A DNA stretch of 40,351 nt from CAYGLV01 sp964351025 (GTDB taxonomy: Bacteria > Actinomycetota > Thermoleophilia > Gaiellales > Gaiellaceae): contig CAYGLV010000015.1 in the NCBI GenBank assembly GCA_964351025.1, positions 1-40,351 of the forward strand. The letters run 5' to 3'. A program made the position numbers and the translations under genes. A model generated the notes under the pieces. It made no database searches. It was not told where the DNA came from and worked only from the letters and a program-made list of their open reading frames with translations. Positions 7,161 through 16,297 of the stretch are shown here, in pieces. The first letter of the stretch is position 1. Each line of letters starts with the position of its first letter.

Positions 7161-9038
7161 ATGCACGAGGGCACCTGGGAGATCCGCCCCTGCGCGTACG
7201 GCGAAGTCGCCGCGCTCGCGGGCGAGCTCGGAATCGGTGAGGTCACCGCGTCCGTGCTCGTGCGACGCGGCTACGCCGACCCGAGCGCGGCGCGCGCCTT
7301 CCTCGAGGGCGAGCAGCCGCCGCACGACCCGTTCCTGCTCGGAGACATGGCAGTCGCGGTCGAGAGGATCCGCCTGGCGATCGGCGCCGGCACACAGATC
7401 TGTGTCTACGGCGACTACGACGTGGACGGAATCTGCGCGACGGCGCTCGCTGTCCTGACGCTGCGCGAGTTGGGCGCCGACGTGCGCTGGCATCTGCCAA
7501 GCCGGTTCGAGGAGGGCTACGGCGTCTCGGGCGACACGCTCGCGCGCCTCGCCGAGGAGGGTGTCGGACTCCTGCTCACGGTGGACTGCGGCATCACGGC
7601 GGTCGAAGAGGTGGCCGCCGCCCGCGCACTCGGGCTCGAGGTGATCGTCACCGACCACCACCGTCCCGGCGAGACGCTGCCCGACTGCCCGATCGTCGCC
7701 ACGCGGCCGTCGACCTACCCGTTCCCCGAGCTCTGCGGCACCGGCGTCGTGCACAAGCTCGCGCAGGCGCTGCTCGGCACCGGGCACGAAGCGGTCGCCC
7801 GCCACGCCGACCTGGTCGCGCTGGCGACGATCGCCGACGTCGTCCCGCTCGTGGACGAGAATCGAACGCTCGCGATCGCCGGTCTGCGCGCGCTCGCGCG
7901 GACGCAGAAGCCGGGCCTGCGCGCGCTCATGCGCTCCGCGCACGTGGATCCCGCGGCGATCGATGCGACCGCGGTCGGCTTCCGGCTTGCGCCGCGGATC
8001 AACGCCGCCGGCCGGCTCTGTCGGCCCGACATCGCGCTGGAGTTGATCCTGACCGAGGACGAGTCCGAAGCGACCCGGCTCGCCGGCGAGCTGGAGACGC
8101 TCAACCGCGACCGGCAGGCGGTCGAGGAGCGCATCGTGCGCGAGGCGTCCAGGCTGATCGAGAGCTGGCCGGAGCCGAAGCGCCGCCGTCGCGGCTACGT
8201 CCTCTGGAGCGAGGAGTGGCACGAGGGCGTGATCGGGATCGTCGCCTCACGTCTCGTCGAGCGCTTCAACCGCCCGGTCGTCCTGCTGGCCCGCGGGGAC
8301 GGGGAATGGAAGGGCTCGGGCCGCTCGGTCGCGAGCTTCGACCTGCACGCGGCCCTCGGCGCCTGCTCGGAGCACCTCGATCGCTTCGGTGGCCACCGCG
8401 CCGCGGCCGGGCTCTCGCTCCAGGCCGAGCGGCTCGAGGCATTCGCCGAGGCGTTCGCGGCGCACGCAGACGCGACGCTGTCGGACGACGAGCTGCAGCC
8501 GGTGCTGCACATCGACGCGATCGTGCCGGGCTCGGCGCTCACGCTCGATCTTGCCGCCGAGCTGGACCGGATGGCGCCGTTCGGTCTCGGGAATCCGGAC
8601 GTCAACATGCTTGTGCCGAGCTGCGAGGCGGTGGACCCGTCGCTCGTCGGCGAGGGGAAGCACCTGCGCTTCCGCGTCCGGCACCTCGGCCGCGACGCCG
8701 GCAGCGCAATCGCCTTCGGCCTGGGCGGCCAGCTCGACCGCCTGCGGCGCGAGACCCGTTACGACCTCGTCTTCCGGCTGAAGGAGAACCGCTGGAACGG
8801 CACCGTCGCCCCGCAACTCGTCGTGCGCCGCCTGCTGGATGCGCCGGAGGGCTACGAGGACCTGCGCGACCGGCTCGCGGCACTCTGGCGCGAGGGCGAG
8901 GGCGCGTGGACCGCGGAGGCGCGGGCGATCTTCACCGAGCTCGAGCTGGAGCGCGCGCCGGGAAGGCGCCAGCTGCTCGAATCGGAGACGTTCCGCGCGC
9001 TGCTCGAGCGTCGCGACGTGCTACCGCGCGCTGCCTAG
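7161..9038 (+). CDS. recJ: Single-stranded-DNA-specific exonuclease RecJ
   Basis: RecJ degrades single-stranded DNA 5' to 3' in recombination and repair. The 625-aa protein carries the DHH phosphoesterase motifs in order: DYDVDG (85-90), VDCG (141-144), TDHH (164-167), and a later PRINAAGR. These are followed by the DHHA1 domain with FGGHRAAAG at about 408 and a C-terminal OB-like domain (NGTVAPQLVVRRL). Length and order fit the family. The ATG at 7161 is preceded by TACGGT eight bases upstream, and also by a short GGAG directly before it. It is followed by rel, a frequent neighbour order in Gram-positive bacteria. Confidence 0.95.
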   Translation: MHEGTWEIRPCAYGEVAALAGELGIGEVTASVLVRRGYADPSAARAFLEGEQPPHDPFLLGDMAVAVERIRLAIGAGTQICVYGDYDVDGICATALAVLTLRELGADVRWHLPSRFEEGYGVSGDTLARLAEEGVGLLLTVDCGITAVEEVAAARALGLEVIVTDHHRPGETLPDCPIVATRPSTYPFPELCGTGVVHKLAQALLGTGHEAVARHADLVALATIADVVPLVDENRTLAIAGLRALARTQKPGLRALMRSAHVDPAAIDATAVGFRLAPRINAAGRLCRPDIALELILTEDESEATRLAGELETLNRDRQAVEERIVREASRLIESWPEPKRRRRGYVLWSEEWHEGVIGIVASRLVERFNRPVVLLARGDGEWKGSGRSVASFDLHAALGACSEHLDRFGGHRAAAGLSLQAERLEAFAEAFAAHADATLSDDELQPVLHIDAIVPGSALTLDLAAELDRMAPFGLGNPDVNMLVPSCEAVDPSLVGEGKHLRFRVRHLGRDAGSAIAFGLGGQLDRLRRETRYDLVFRLKENRWNGTVAPQLVVRRLLDAPEGYEDLRDRLAALWREGEGAWTAEARAIFTELELERAPGRRQLLESETFRALLERRDVLPRAA

Positions 9039-9225
9039 CGAGATGCGCTGCGCTCCGCGCGGGCGGACGCGCCGGGGCGTGCGGGCGCTTTCACCCAGCT
9101 CGGCCAGCAGGCGCGCAAGCCTGAGGGCCTTGCGGTTCCGCTGACGGCGCCTGAGCACGGATCACGTCGTTCGTGGCACGCGCGTGCGCTCCTGCCCGCA
9201 CGGAGGAGGTCGAAAGCCGCCCGAG
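9039..9225. other. recJ-rel spacer, no confident gene
   Basis: The spacer is GC-rich. On the minus strand a 45-codon frame from GTG 9158 to TAG 9021 encodes a very basic peptide and runs into the recJ 3' end. It has no promoter or ribosome binding site that I can see, so I do not call it. Confidence 0.4.
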
Positions 9226-9231
9226 TACACT
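9226..9231 (+). promoter_or_regulatory. -10 box of leaderless rel transcript
   Basis: TACACT ends exactly six bases before GTG 9238, which decides the start over a longer frame from ATG 9184. Confidence 0.6.
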
Positions 9232-9237
9232 TTGAAG

Positions 9238-11445
9238 GTGGCCGTCGCAGGCACCGAGACGCAGTACCAGGATCTCGTCGAGGAGCTGCTCGCCGACGTC
9301 GAGGCGTACAGCCCCGACGTCGATCGCGACCTGCTCACGAGGGCCTTCCGCACTGCAGCGAAGGCCCATGAGGGACAGCAGCGGCGCTCTGGCGAGGCCT
9401 TCATCCATCACCCCTTCGGCGTTGCCAAGGTCTGCGCGCAGCTCCGGCTCGACGAGCAGACGCTCGCCGCCGCCCTGCTCCACGACGTGGTCGAGGACAC
9501 GGAGACCGACCTCGAGGTCGTGCGCGCGGAGTTCGGCGACGAGATCGCGCAGCTCGTAGAGGGCGTCACGAAGCTGACCCGGATCCAGTTCGCCAGCCGC
9601 GAGCAGGCAGAGGCCGAGAACTTCCGCAAGATGATCGTCGCGATGGCACAGGACGTCCGCGTGATCCTGATCAAGCTCGCGGACCGGCTGCACAACATGC
9701 GCACGATCGAGTACCTCGGCCGGCAGAAGCAGGTGCAGAAGGCGAAGGAGACGCTCGAGATCTACGCGCCGCTCGCGCACCGGCTCGGCATCCACACGAT
9801 CAAGTGGGAGCTGGAGGATCTCTCCTTCGAGACACTGCACCCCCGTAAGTACTCCGAGATCCGGGCGATGGTGACGGAGCGGCGCGCCGACCGCGAGCAG
9901 CAGGTGCAGGCTGCCGGCGAGATCCTCAACCGCGAGCTGACGAAGGTGGACATCCCGGCCGACATCGCCGGCCGCGCGAAGCACTTCTACTCCATCTACG
10001 ACAAGATGGCCAAGAAGGGCCGCGAGTTCAACGAGATCTACGACCTGACGGCGATGCGCGTGATCGTCGAGCGTTCCGGCGACGAGGGGACGCGGGACTG
10101 CTACGGCGCGCTCGGCCTCATCCACTCGCTCTGGAGGCCGATGCCGGGGCGGTTCAAGGACTTCATCTCGCTCCCGAAGCTCAACCGCTACCGCTCGCTG
10201 CACACGACGGTGATCGGCCCCGAGGGAACGCCGCTCGAGATCCAGGTTCGAACGCGTGAAATGCACGAGGAGGCCGAGCTCGGTGTCGCCGCGCACTGGC
10301 TCTACAAGCGGGGAGCGCTCGCCGGACGGACGGACGACGAGTGGCTCTCCTGGGTGAAGACGCTGATGGACTGGCAGGCAGACGAGACCGACCCGCGCGA
10401 ATTCATGAAGACGTTCCGCACCGACCTCTTCGACGACGAGGTGTACGTCTTCACGCCGAAAGGCGAGGTGAAGACGCTGCCGGCCGGCTCGACCCCGATC
10501 GACTTCGCCTACGCCGTCCACACCGACGTCGGCCACCGCACGGTCGGCGCGAAGGTCAACGGCCGCATCGTGCCGCTGCACTACAAGCTCCAGAACGGCG
10601 ACTTCGTCGAGATCCTCACGTCGAAGTCGGGCCGCGGGCCGTCGCGCGACTGGATGGGGCTCGCTGCGTCCTCGCGCGCCCGGAACAAGATCCGGCAATG
10701 GTTCCAGAGGGAGACGCGCGGCGAGACAGAGCACAAGGGCCGGGAGATCCTCGATCACGCGCTGAAGGGGCAGAACCTCCCCTACCGGAAGTTGCAGGGC
10801 TCGAGCGTGCTCGCTCAGGTGATCCGGGAGACAGGGTTCAAGAAGGCGGAGGACTTCTATGTCGCGCTCGGGTCGGGGAAGCTGCAGTCGGGTCAGATCG
10901 TCCACAAGGTGCTGCAGCGGCTGAAGACCGACGAGGTCGCCCAGGAGCCGATCGTCTCGCCGAAGGCGGCGAGGCCGAAGCGAACGGTCGGCGGCGAGTC
11001 GCTCGGCGTTCTCGTGCCTGGGGTCGAGGACGTGCTCGTGCGGGTGGCGAAGTGCTGCACGCCGGTGCCGGGCGACGCGATCGTCGGCTACATCTCGCTC
11101 GGTCGCGGGATCACGATCCACCGCAAGGACTGCCCGAACGTGAAGGCGCTGATGCGCAACCCGGAGCGGTTCACGCCGGTGGACTGGGACGGCGGGGCCA
11201 CGACCGGTTTCCGCGTCCAGCTCGCAGTCGAGGCCTGGGACCGGCCGCGGCTGCTCGAAGACGTCGCGCGGACGTTCTCCGAGCACGGAGCAAACATCGT
11301 CGCCTATGGCGGCGCGGTCGAGGACCAGATGGCGCGCAACTGGTACACGGCCGAGGTGGGCGACATCAAGGAGCTGCGCTCGCTTCTGACCGCCCTTCGC
11401 AACGTCGAGGCGGTCTTCGACGCCTACCGCATGACGCCTCAGTAG
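9238..11445 (+). CDS. rel: Bifunctional (p)ppGpp synthetase/hydrolase Rel
   Basis: 735 residues. It makes (p)ppGpp from ATP and GTP/GDP in amino-acid starvation and also hydrolyses it. Domains in order: HD hydrolase with intact HHP, LLHDVVEDT and LADRLHNMRT; synthetase with YDLTAMRVIV, the G-loop GRFKDFISLPKLNRYRSLH and EIQVRTREMHEEAE; TGS domain (VYVFTPKGEVKTLPAGST); the zinc-finger-like KCCTPVPGD; and a C-terminal ACT domain. Both catalytic centres look complete, as in the single Rel of actinobacteria. A further 18 codons in frame up to ATG 9184 are unlikely because they contain the -10 box. Hairpins follow the gene. Confidence 0.96.
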   Translation: MAVAGTETQYQDLVEELLADVEAYSPDVDRDLLTRAFRTAAKAHEGQQRRSGEAFIHHPFGVAKVCAQLRLDEQTLAAALLHDVVEDTETDLEVVRAEFGDEIAQLVEGVTKLTRIQFASREQAEAENFRKMIVAMAQDVRVILIKLADRLHNMRTIEYLGRQKQVQKAKETLEIYAPLAHRLGIHTIKWELEDLSFETLHPRKYSEIRAMVTERRADREQQVQAAGEILNRELTKVDIPADIAGRAKHFYSIYDKMAKKGREFNEIYDLTAMRVIVERSGDEGTRDCYGALGLIHSLWRPMPGRFKDFISLPKLNRYRSLHTTVIGPEGTPLEIQVRTREMHEEAELGVAAHWLYKRGALAGRTDDEWLSWVKTLMDWQADETDPREFMKTFRTDLFDDEVYVFTPKGEVKTLPAGSTPIDFAYAVHTDVGHRTVGAKVNGRIVPLHYKLQNGDFVEILTSKSGRGPSRDWMGLAASSRARNKIRQWFQRETRGETEHKGREILDHALKGQNLPYRKLQGSSVLAQVIRETGFKKAEDFYVALGSGKLQSGQIVHKVLQRLKTDEVAQEPIVSPKAARPKRTVGGESLGVLVPGVEDVLVRVAKCCTPVPGDAIVGYISLGRGITIHRKDCPNVKALMRNPERFTPVDWDGGATTGFRVQLAVEAWDRPRLLEDVARTFSEHGANIVAYGGAVEDQMARNWYTAEVGDIKELRSLLTALRNVEAVFDAYRMTPQ

Positions 11446-11462
11446 CGGACTGCGGTCGGCGG

Positions 11463-11480
11463 ATCCCTCGGGCGAGGGAT
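11463..11480 (+). terminator. Hairpin just after rel
   Basis: ATCCCTC, loop GGGC, GAGGGAT: a perfect 7-bp stem 18 bases after the rel stop. It is not followed by a U-tract, so it may be a processing or pausing hairpin. Confidence 0.4.
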
Positions 11481-11581
11481 TCAGGCGTGTGCGGGGAGGG
11501 GTACCTCGATTCAGGGATTGCCCGCTCGCGGAATCCGCGTAGAACAAGATGCAGGGGAGAGGGGCTGGACGCCGCAGCGCC

Positions 11582-11606
11582 CGCCCGCCTCGAGACGAGG
11601 CGGGCG
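11582..11606. terminator. Strong hairpin between convergent rel and GAF genes
   Basis: CGCCCGCCTCG, loop AGA, CGAGGCGGGCG: a perfect 11-bp GC stem followed on the plus strand by TTCTTCT. It probably ends both the rel transcript and the opposing transcript whose last gene stops at 11672. Confidence 0.65.
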
Positions 11607-11671
11607 CGCGGTTCTTCTACCGCTCGATGGTTCGGCTGCCGCACCGCCCGGCGGAGCCGGCCTGCCCGCGG

Positions 11672-12040
11672 CTAGGGCTCCCAGGCCTCGCCGCCGGTAT
11701 CCCAGCCGACGAGCGCGTACGGAGCGACGAGCAACGCCACGCGCTCGAGGAATCCGCGGTCGGCGGCGTCGGGCCCTTCGGCCGCTTCGAGGTCGGCCAC
11801 GCGAGCTCCCTGGAAGGAGATGGGAAACACAGCGGCAGCTGTGGCTGCGGCCTGGTCTCCGGCCCTAGGCCCCAGCACCGGTCCACCGGCCTCGACGAAC
11901 CGGATTCCCGCCCAGGCGAAGCCGGCCTGCTCGTGGAGGATCGCGACCACGTCACGGAGGACGTCGTCGGCTTCGCCGCCGCGGCTCAGCAGGCGCTCCA
12001 CGGCCTCGAGCGCCTCACGCAGCGTGTCCGCCCGGCTCAT
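11672..12040 (-). CDS. GAF-like domain protein
   Basis: 122 residues starting MSRADTLREALEAVERLLSR. A helical N-terminus (3-35) precedes a short beta/alpha domain (DVVAILHEQAGFAWAGIRF, PISFQGARVADLEAAEG, FLERVALLVAPYALVG) that matches the layout of small stand-alone GAF domains, which bind small ligands or sense redox state. Ligand residues such as the fRMsr cysteines are absent, so no enzymatic role is claimed. The ATG overlaps the thioesterase stop as ATGA, showing co-translation. Transcription ends at the hairpin at 11582-11606. Confidence 0.7.
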   Translation of the reverse strand: MSRADTLREALEAVERLLSRGGEADDVLRDVVAILHEQAGFAWAGIRFVEAGGPVLGPRAGDQAAATAAAVFPISFQGARVADLEAAEGPDAADRGFLERVALLVAPYALVGWDTGGEAWEP

Positions 12041-12498
12041 TCCGCGAGATCTCCGCCCTCGAATGCGCGCAGCTTCTCGCGCCACCAGTCGGGGATCGCG
12101 ACCGAGGCCCGTGCGTCCATGTCCACGAGCACGAGAACCTGGCTCGCCGTCACCATCAGCTCGCCGTCCTCGACCCGGTAGGCGGCGCACTCGTACGTCG
12201 CGCTCGAGCGTCCGATCCGCGACACCCGGACGAAGATCTCGAGCAGGTCATCGAAGCGGGCCGGCGCGTGGTACTCGACCGTCGAGGCGCGCATCACGAA
12301 CTCCGGGCCGCTGCGCGAGACCGTGGGCATGTCGAGGTGGCGGTGGTACTCCACCCGCGCGTGATCGAAGTAGGGGAGGTAACGGCCGTAGTAGACGACA
12401 CCCTGCGCGTCGGTGTCCGAGAACCAGACCCGGGCGAGCGCCGAGTACTTGAACGGCGGATGCCGGTCGGAGAGGCGGCCGAGCTCGAGCGTGGTCAT
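12037..12498 (-). CDS. Acyl-CoA thioesterase, 4-hydroxybenzoyl-CoA thioesterase (hotdog) family
   Basis: 153 residues of the YbgC/FcbC type. The active-site loop FSDTDAQGVVYYGRYLPYFDHARVEY-type region at about 26-51 carries the catalytic Asp of the D-x-x-G-V-V-Y-Y motif, and the central helix and sheet follow (EYHAPARFDDLLEIFVRV). Such enzymes hydrolyse acyl-CoA or acyl-carrier thioesters in the cytoplasm; the acyl substrate is not visible. A -10 box TAGGAT lies eight bases before the ATG at 12498, so it is probably leaderless. It heads a two-gene unit with the GAF-like gene. Confidence 0.85.
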   Translation of the reverse strand: MTTLELGRLSDRHPPFKYSALARVWFSDTDAQGVVYYGRYLPYFDHARVEYHRHLDMPTVSRSGPEFVMRASTVEYHAPARFDDLLEIFVRVSRIGRSSATYECAAYRVEDGELMVTASQVLVLVDMDARASVAIPDWWREKLRAFEGGDLAE

Positions 12499-12509
12499 GG
12501 TTGCCGATC

Positions 12510-13856
12510 CTACGCCTGGATCAGAGCGAGCACCTCGTCGCGCTTCGCTTCCAGCAGCTCCTGCGAGCTCGCTTCGAGGTTGAGGCGGAGCAACGGCTCG
12601 GTATTCGACGGCCGCACGTTGAAGTGCCAGTCCGCGAAGTCCACCGAGACGCCGTCGAGGTGGGAGAGGGCGCCGCCCTGCGCGGCGTAGCGCTCCTTCA
12701 GCTCCTGCAGCTTCAGCGGCACGTCTGCGACAGGCGTGTTGATCTCGCCGGTGAGGAAGAAGCGCTCGCGGAAGGGCGCGAGGATCTCCGACAGCTTCTT
12801 CCCTCGCTTCGACATCAGCTCGAGCATGAGCAGGAAGGGGACCACGCCCGTGTCGGCCTGCGAGAAGTCGCGGAAGTAGTAGTGCGCCGAGACCTCGCCG
12901 GCGAAGACGGCGTCCTCCTTGCGCATGCGGTGCTTGATGTAGGCGTGCCCGACGCGGTTCATGAGCGCGATGCCGCCGGCGCGCTCGATCGTCTCGGCCA
13001 CGGCCCGGCTCGCGCGCACGTCGTAGAGCACCTTCTCGCCGGGGTGCTTCGCGAGAACCGTCTCGGCGAGCAGCGCCGTGACGAAGTCGCCGGGCACGAA
13101 CTCGCCCGTGTCGTCGACGAAGAAGCAGCGGTCGGCGTCCCCGTCGTACGCGACACCGAGGTCGGCGCCCTCCTCCAGCGTCTTGCGGATGACGAACTCG
13201 CGGTTCTCGGGCAGGAGCGGGTTCGGCTCGTGGTTCGGGAAGCTGCCGTCCGGCTCGAAGTAGCAGGGAACCGCCTCGATCGGCAGCCGCGCCAGCACCG
13301 GTGGCAGCATCGCGCCCGCCATCCCGTTGGCGGCGTCGATCACCACCCGGAGCGGCTTCAGCGCGGCGACGTCCACGAACGAGAGCACCTTCTCGACGAA
13401 GCCCGGGTAGACGTCCTCGGCCCGCACGTCGCCGCGCCGCCCGGCCGGAGGGCCGAAGCCGGCAAGCGCGCGGTCGCGCACGTCGAAGAGCCCCGACTCG
13501 CCGCCGACCGGGAGCGCGCCGCGGCGGACGATCTTCATTCCGGCGTACTCCTTCGGGTTGTGCGAGGCGGTGACGCAGATGCCGCCCTCGAGCCCGAGTG
13601 AGCCGACGGCGAAGTAGACCATCTCCGTCCCCACGAGGCCGATGTCGAGCACGTCGGCTCCGGCGTCGGCGGCGCCTTCGATCACCGCGCCGGCGATCGT
13701 CGGCGAGGAGAGGCGCATGTCGCGCCCGACCGCGATCCGGCGGGGCTCGAAGTGCTCGACGTACGCGCGCCCGATCGCGTACGCGCCCTCCTCGTCGAGG
13801 TCGGACGGGTAGATCCCGCGCACGTCGTACGCCTTGAAGACCTTGGGGTCGAGCAT
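12510..13856 (-). CDS. manB: Phosphomannomutase/phosphoglucomutase
   Basis: 448 residues of the alpha-D-phosphohexomutase superfamily, converting hexose 6-phosphate to hexose 1-phosphate for sugar-nucleotide synthesis. Four hallmark loops are present: the phosphoserine loop TASHNP (96-101, Ser98), the metal loop DGDADR (238-243), the sugar loop GEVSAHYYF (from 320), and the phosphate loop RPSNTEP (from about 415). GEVSAHYYF is typical of bifunctional PMM/PGM enzymes of the AlgC/ManB group rather than GlmM. The ATG at 13856 is fixed by TAGCAT seven bases upstream; a much longer open frame upstream is spurious. It is divergent from the secreted protein at 13938. Confidence 0.93.
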   Translation of the reverse strand: MLDPKVFKAYDVRGIYPSDLDEEGAYAIGRAYVEHFEPRRIAVGRDMRLSSPTIAGAVIEGAADAGADVLDIGLVGTEMVYFAVGSLGLEGGICVTASHNPKEYAGMKIVRRGALPVGGESGLFDVRDRALAGFGPPAGRRGDVRAEDVYPGFVEKVLSFVDVAALKPLRVVIDAANGMAGAMLPPVLARLPIEAVPCYFEPDGSFPNHEPNPLLPENREFVIRKTLEEGADLGVAYDGDADRCFFVDDTGEFVPGDFVTALLAETVLAKHPGEKVLYDVRASRAVAETIERAGGIALMNRVGHAYIKHRMRKEDAVFAGEVSAHYYFRDFSQADTGVVPFLLMLELMSKRGKKLSEILAPFRERFFLTGEINTPVADVPLKLQELKERYAAQGGALSHLDGVSVDFADWHFNVRPSNTEPLLRLNLEASSQELLEAKRDEVLALIQA

Positions 13857-13937
13857 CGGCTCGATGCTACTCGGGAACCGCAGGCCCGCGTCCGGTGTAG
13901 GGGTGACGTGAAGGGCGTCATACTCCCGAGGGAGAGG

Positions 13938-14963
13938 ATGAAGCTCGTCGCCTCCGCACTGGCCGTAGCGGCCCTCGGGCTGCCGGCTGCGCACGCGTCG
14001 TCGGCCGGCCTGCCGGGGCTCGTCTACACGGCGGGCTACGGCAACAGCATCCTCACGCGGTTCGACCCGGTCACGCTCGAGCGCAGCGGTCCGCGAGTCC
14101 GTCTCGGCGGCAATGCGAGCAGCTGGGCCTACTCGCCCGGACGCCGCTATCTCGCGATCGCCGGCTTTCCGCAGCGGCTGACGGTCGTGGAGGCGGGAAC
14201 GATGCGCGTCGTCTCTCGCATCCGGCTCGCGCCGGGCGGCGGCGTGACGCACGCCGTGACGTGGACGCGCGACGACCGTGTGCTTGCCGTGGTCGACACG
14301 CCGGGAGGTGCCGTCGTGGCGACTGTCGACCCGCTCGCGGGCCGCGTCATCCGGCGGCTCCGCCTTCCGCGGCCGTTCGGCTTTCAGTTCGGGCGCCTTC
14401 CGGACGGGCTTGTGTTCCTGCTCGGCACGCGCGGGTCGATCGCGCCGGTTCAGGTGGCGATTGTCGACGCTCAGGGCCGGCCGGTCGTGGTGGAGGTCTT
14501 CCAGGCGACGATCGGCAACGGCCGGCTCCGCTCGGGTGGATTCGAGCAGCAGCTGCCCGGGCTGGCGGTTGATCCCGTAGGGCGCAGGGCGTATGTCGTG
14601 AGCGGCCCGCGCACCTTCGTCGTCGACCTGCGCACGCTCGAGGTGTCGGATCCGGGCCCGCTCCGGACGCTCGCGAAGTCGGTGGGCGGGTCGATCCGGT
14701 CGGCTCACTGGCTGGGCGGCGGGGTCATGGCCGTTTCCGGCGCCGACTACGCCGCGTCCCGCCGCACGCCTTACGGTCTCCGGCTCGTCGACGTGCGCAA
14801 CTGGACGAGCCGGACGATCGATCCCACCGCCGACGGCTTCACGGTGGCCGGGAGGCTCCTGCTCGTCGAGGAGCCCGTCGGCCGCCGCGCGCTGCTCGCG
14901 ACCGCCTACGGCTTCGACGGTCGCGGCCGCCACCGACTGAGCTCGCCGGCGCGACGTGGATGA
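13938..14963 (+). CDS. Secreted beta-propeller-like protein A, apparent C-terminal frameshift
   Basis: Begins with a clear signal peptide (MKLVASALAVAALGLPAAHAS). The body has repeated strands of the kind WTRDDRVLAVVDTPGG, VDPVGRRAYVVSG and VVDLRTLEV, as in WD40/YVTN-like propellers. It is paralogous to the next protein. The frame ends at TGA 14961-14963, but a -1 frame continues from about 14939 to TAG 15104-15106 and encodes the expected last blade (SVVDLATGTVLRSG, compare LVADLASGRVLRRV in the paralog). One missing base near 14939 would give 389 residues, against 387 in the paralog. The restored end would overlap the next start codon. SD-like GGGAG precedes the ATG at 13938. Confidence 0.7.
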   Translation: MKLVASALAVAALGLPAAHASSAGLPGLVYTAGYGNSILTRFDPVTLERSGPRVRLGGNASSWAYSPGRRYLAIAGFPQRLTVVEAGTMRVVSRIRLAPGGGVTHAVTWTRDDRVLAVVDTPGGAVVATVDPLAGRVIRRLRLPRPFGFQFGRLPDGLVFLLGTRGSIAPVQVAIVDAQGRPVVVEVFQATIGNGRLRSGGFEQQLPGLAVDPVGRRAYVVSGPRTFVVDLRTLEVSDPGPLRTLAKSVGGSIRSAHWLGGGVMAVSGADYAASRRTPYGLRLVDVRNWTSRTIDPTADGFTVAGRLLLVEEPVGRRALLATAYGFDGRGRHRLSSPARRG

Positions 14964-15098
14964 AGAAGCAGGGCGTGCGGGGCTACGCCTGCCGCGACGC
15001 CTTCCTGCGCTCCGTCGTCGACCTTGCGACCGGCACCGTGCTGCGGAGCGGGTTTGCGCCATCGACCCGCTGCCCGACGCTGCTCGTGGGCGACTCGC

Positions 15099-16262
15099 GT
15101 GCGTAGACAAGCGTGGATCGCGGCGGCCGTTGCCCTGGCCGCCGCCGCTCCGACCGGCGCCGGCGGCGAGCCGGTCTACGGTCTCCAGGGCTCGCAGGCG
15201 GACGCGCGGCTCATGCAGGTCGACCCGGCGACGCTGGCACCGCGCGGCCGTTCGCTGCGCGTGGGCGGCTTCAGCGCCGAGCGCGCGTTCTCGCCCGACG
15301 GGTCGAGCCTCGCACTCGTCTCGCAGGAGCGTCCCGTGCTGCGGTTCGTCGACCTCGAGCGGATGCGTGCGACGGGACAGGCGAAGCTGGCCGAAGAGGG
15401 GGAGGTTCAGTGGCTGCGCTGGACGGAGCGCGGGATCGTCGCGCTCGTCGACCCGCGGTCCGGCGGATCGAGGCTCGTCTGGCTCGATCCCGGGCTCAGG
15501 AAGGTGATCCGCGCGCTCCGCTATCGTGGCGAGCTGGTCGATCCCCGCCTCGCTGCGGGCCGCATCGTCGCCGTCGAGTGGCCGGCGCGCGGCATCGGGC
15601 CGGTGCGGCTGAACGTGGTCGAGCCGGACGGCCGCGCGCGTTCCATCCGTGTCGACCGAATCGCGGGTGGCTGGCAGCGGCGGGGATCCGCGGTCGTGCG
15701 GATGGCCGAGCCCGGCCTAGCGATCGATCGTGCCGCCGAGCGCGCCTGGCTTGCGGACGCCGACGGCGAGATCTGCGAGGTCGTGCTCGACTCGCTGGCG
15801 GTGGCCTGCCGCGCGGTGCGGACGACGGCGGCGGTCGCGAAGGAGACCGGCCCGTGGTCGCGCCGGCAGCTCACGCTCGTCGCCGACGGCACGCTCGCGC
15901 TCTCGGGCTGGGAGAAGCGGGTGGCGGGCCCTCGGGCCGCGAAGTCGATCGGCCTCTGGCTCGTCGACACAGGGACGTGGCGGCGCCGGCTCCTGGACCG
16001 GGAGATCGACTCGTTCCGCTTCGCCGGCGGCGTCGTCGTCGGGGTGCGGCGGAACGGCGTCACCGCATACGGCCCCGATGGCTCCCGGCGGTACGGGATC
16101 GACGACCCGCTCGCACAATTCGGCGTCGTCTCGACCGCCGGCTCGCACCTGTACGTGCCGCTCGTCAACGAGCGCACCCTCGTCGCAGACCTCGCCAGCG
16201 GGCGCGTGCTCCGCCGCGTCGCCGGCGGCGTACGGCCGTTCCAGGACGACGACACGTGGTAG
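15099..16262 (+). CDS. Secreted beta-propeller-like protein B
   Basis: 387 residues from GTG 15099 (VRRQAWIAAAVALAAAAP), giving a signal peptide with probable cleavage near Gly-Ala-Gly-Gly. The rest consists of repeated beta-strand units (RAFSPDGSSLALVSQERP, LAIDRAAERAWLADADG, TLVADLASGRVLRRV) typical of YVTN/WD40-like propellers. Its role is unknown. The start lies inside the last codons of the restored frame of protein A, so A and B were probably co-translated before A suffered its frameshift. Longer in-frame starts upstream would lose the signal peptide. Confidence 0.75.
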   Translation: MRRQAWIAAAVALAAAAPTGAGGEPVYGLQGSQADARLMQVDPATLAPRGRSLRVGGFSAERAFSPDGSSLALVSQERPVLRFVDLERMRATGQAKLAEEGEVQWLRWTERGIVALVDPRSGGSRLVWLDPGLRKVIRALRYRGELVDPRLAAGRIVAVEWPARGIGPVRLNVVEPDGRARSIRVDRIAGGWQRRGSAVVRMAEPGLAIDRAAERAWLADADGEICEVVLDSLAVACRAVRTTAAVAKETGPWSRRQLTLVADGTLALSGWEKRVAGPRAAKSIGLWLVDTGTWRRRLLDREIDSFRFAGGVVVGVRRNGVTAYGPDGSRRYGIDDPLAQFGVVSTAGSHLYVPLVNERTLVADLASGRVLRRVAGGVRPFQDDDTW

Positions 16263-16297
16263 GGAACCCGCGCGGCGCGCGTGGTGTAGAAAGCGGC

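Noticed and set aside
9021..9158. Minus-strand frame of 45 codons in the recJ-rel spacer
   Set aside because: Very basic composition, runs into the recJ 3' end, and no promoter or ribosome binding site. Such frames are expected by chance at this GC content.
11446..11671. Small RNA gene in the rel-GAF spacer
   Set aside because: Two hairpins and a short direct repeat (GATTCAGG) are present, but these are explained by termination between convergent genes and nothing else supports an RNA gene.
12510..15110. 866-codon minus-strand frame containing manB
   Set aside because: Only the part from ATG 13856 shows homology. The upstream part is a shadow of the propeller genes and lies before the manB promoter.
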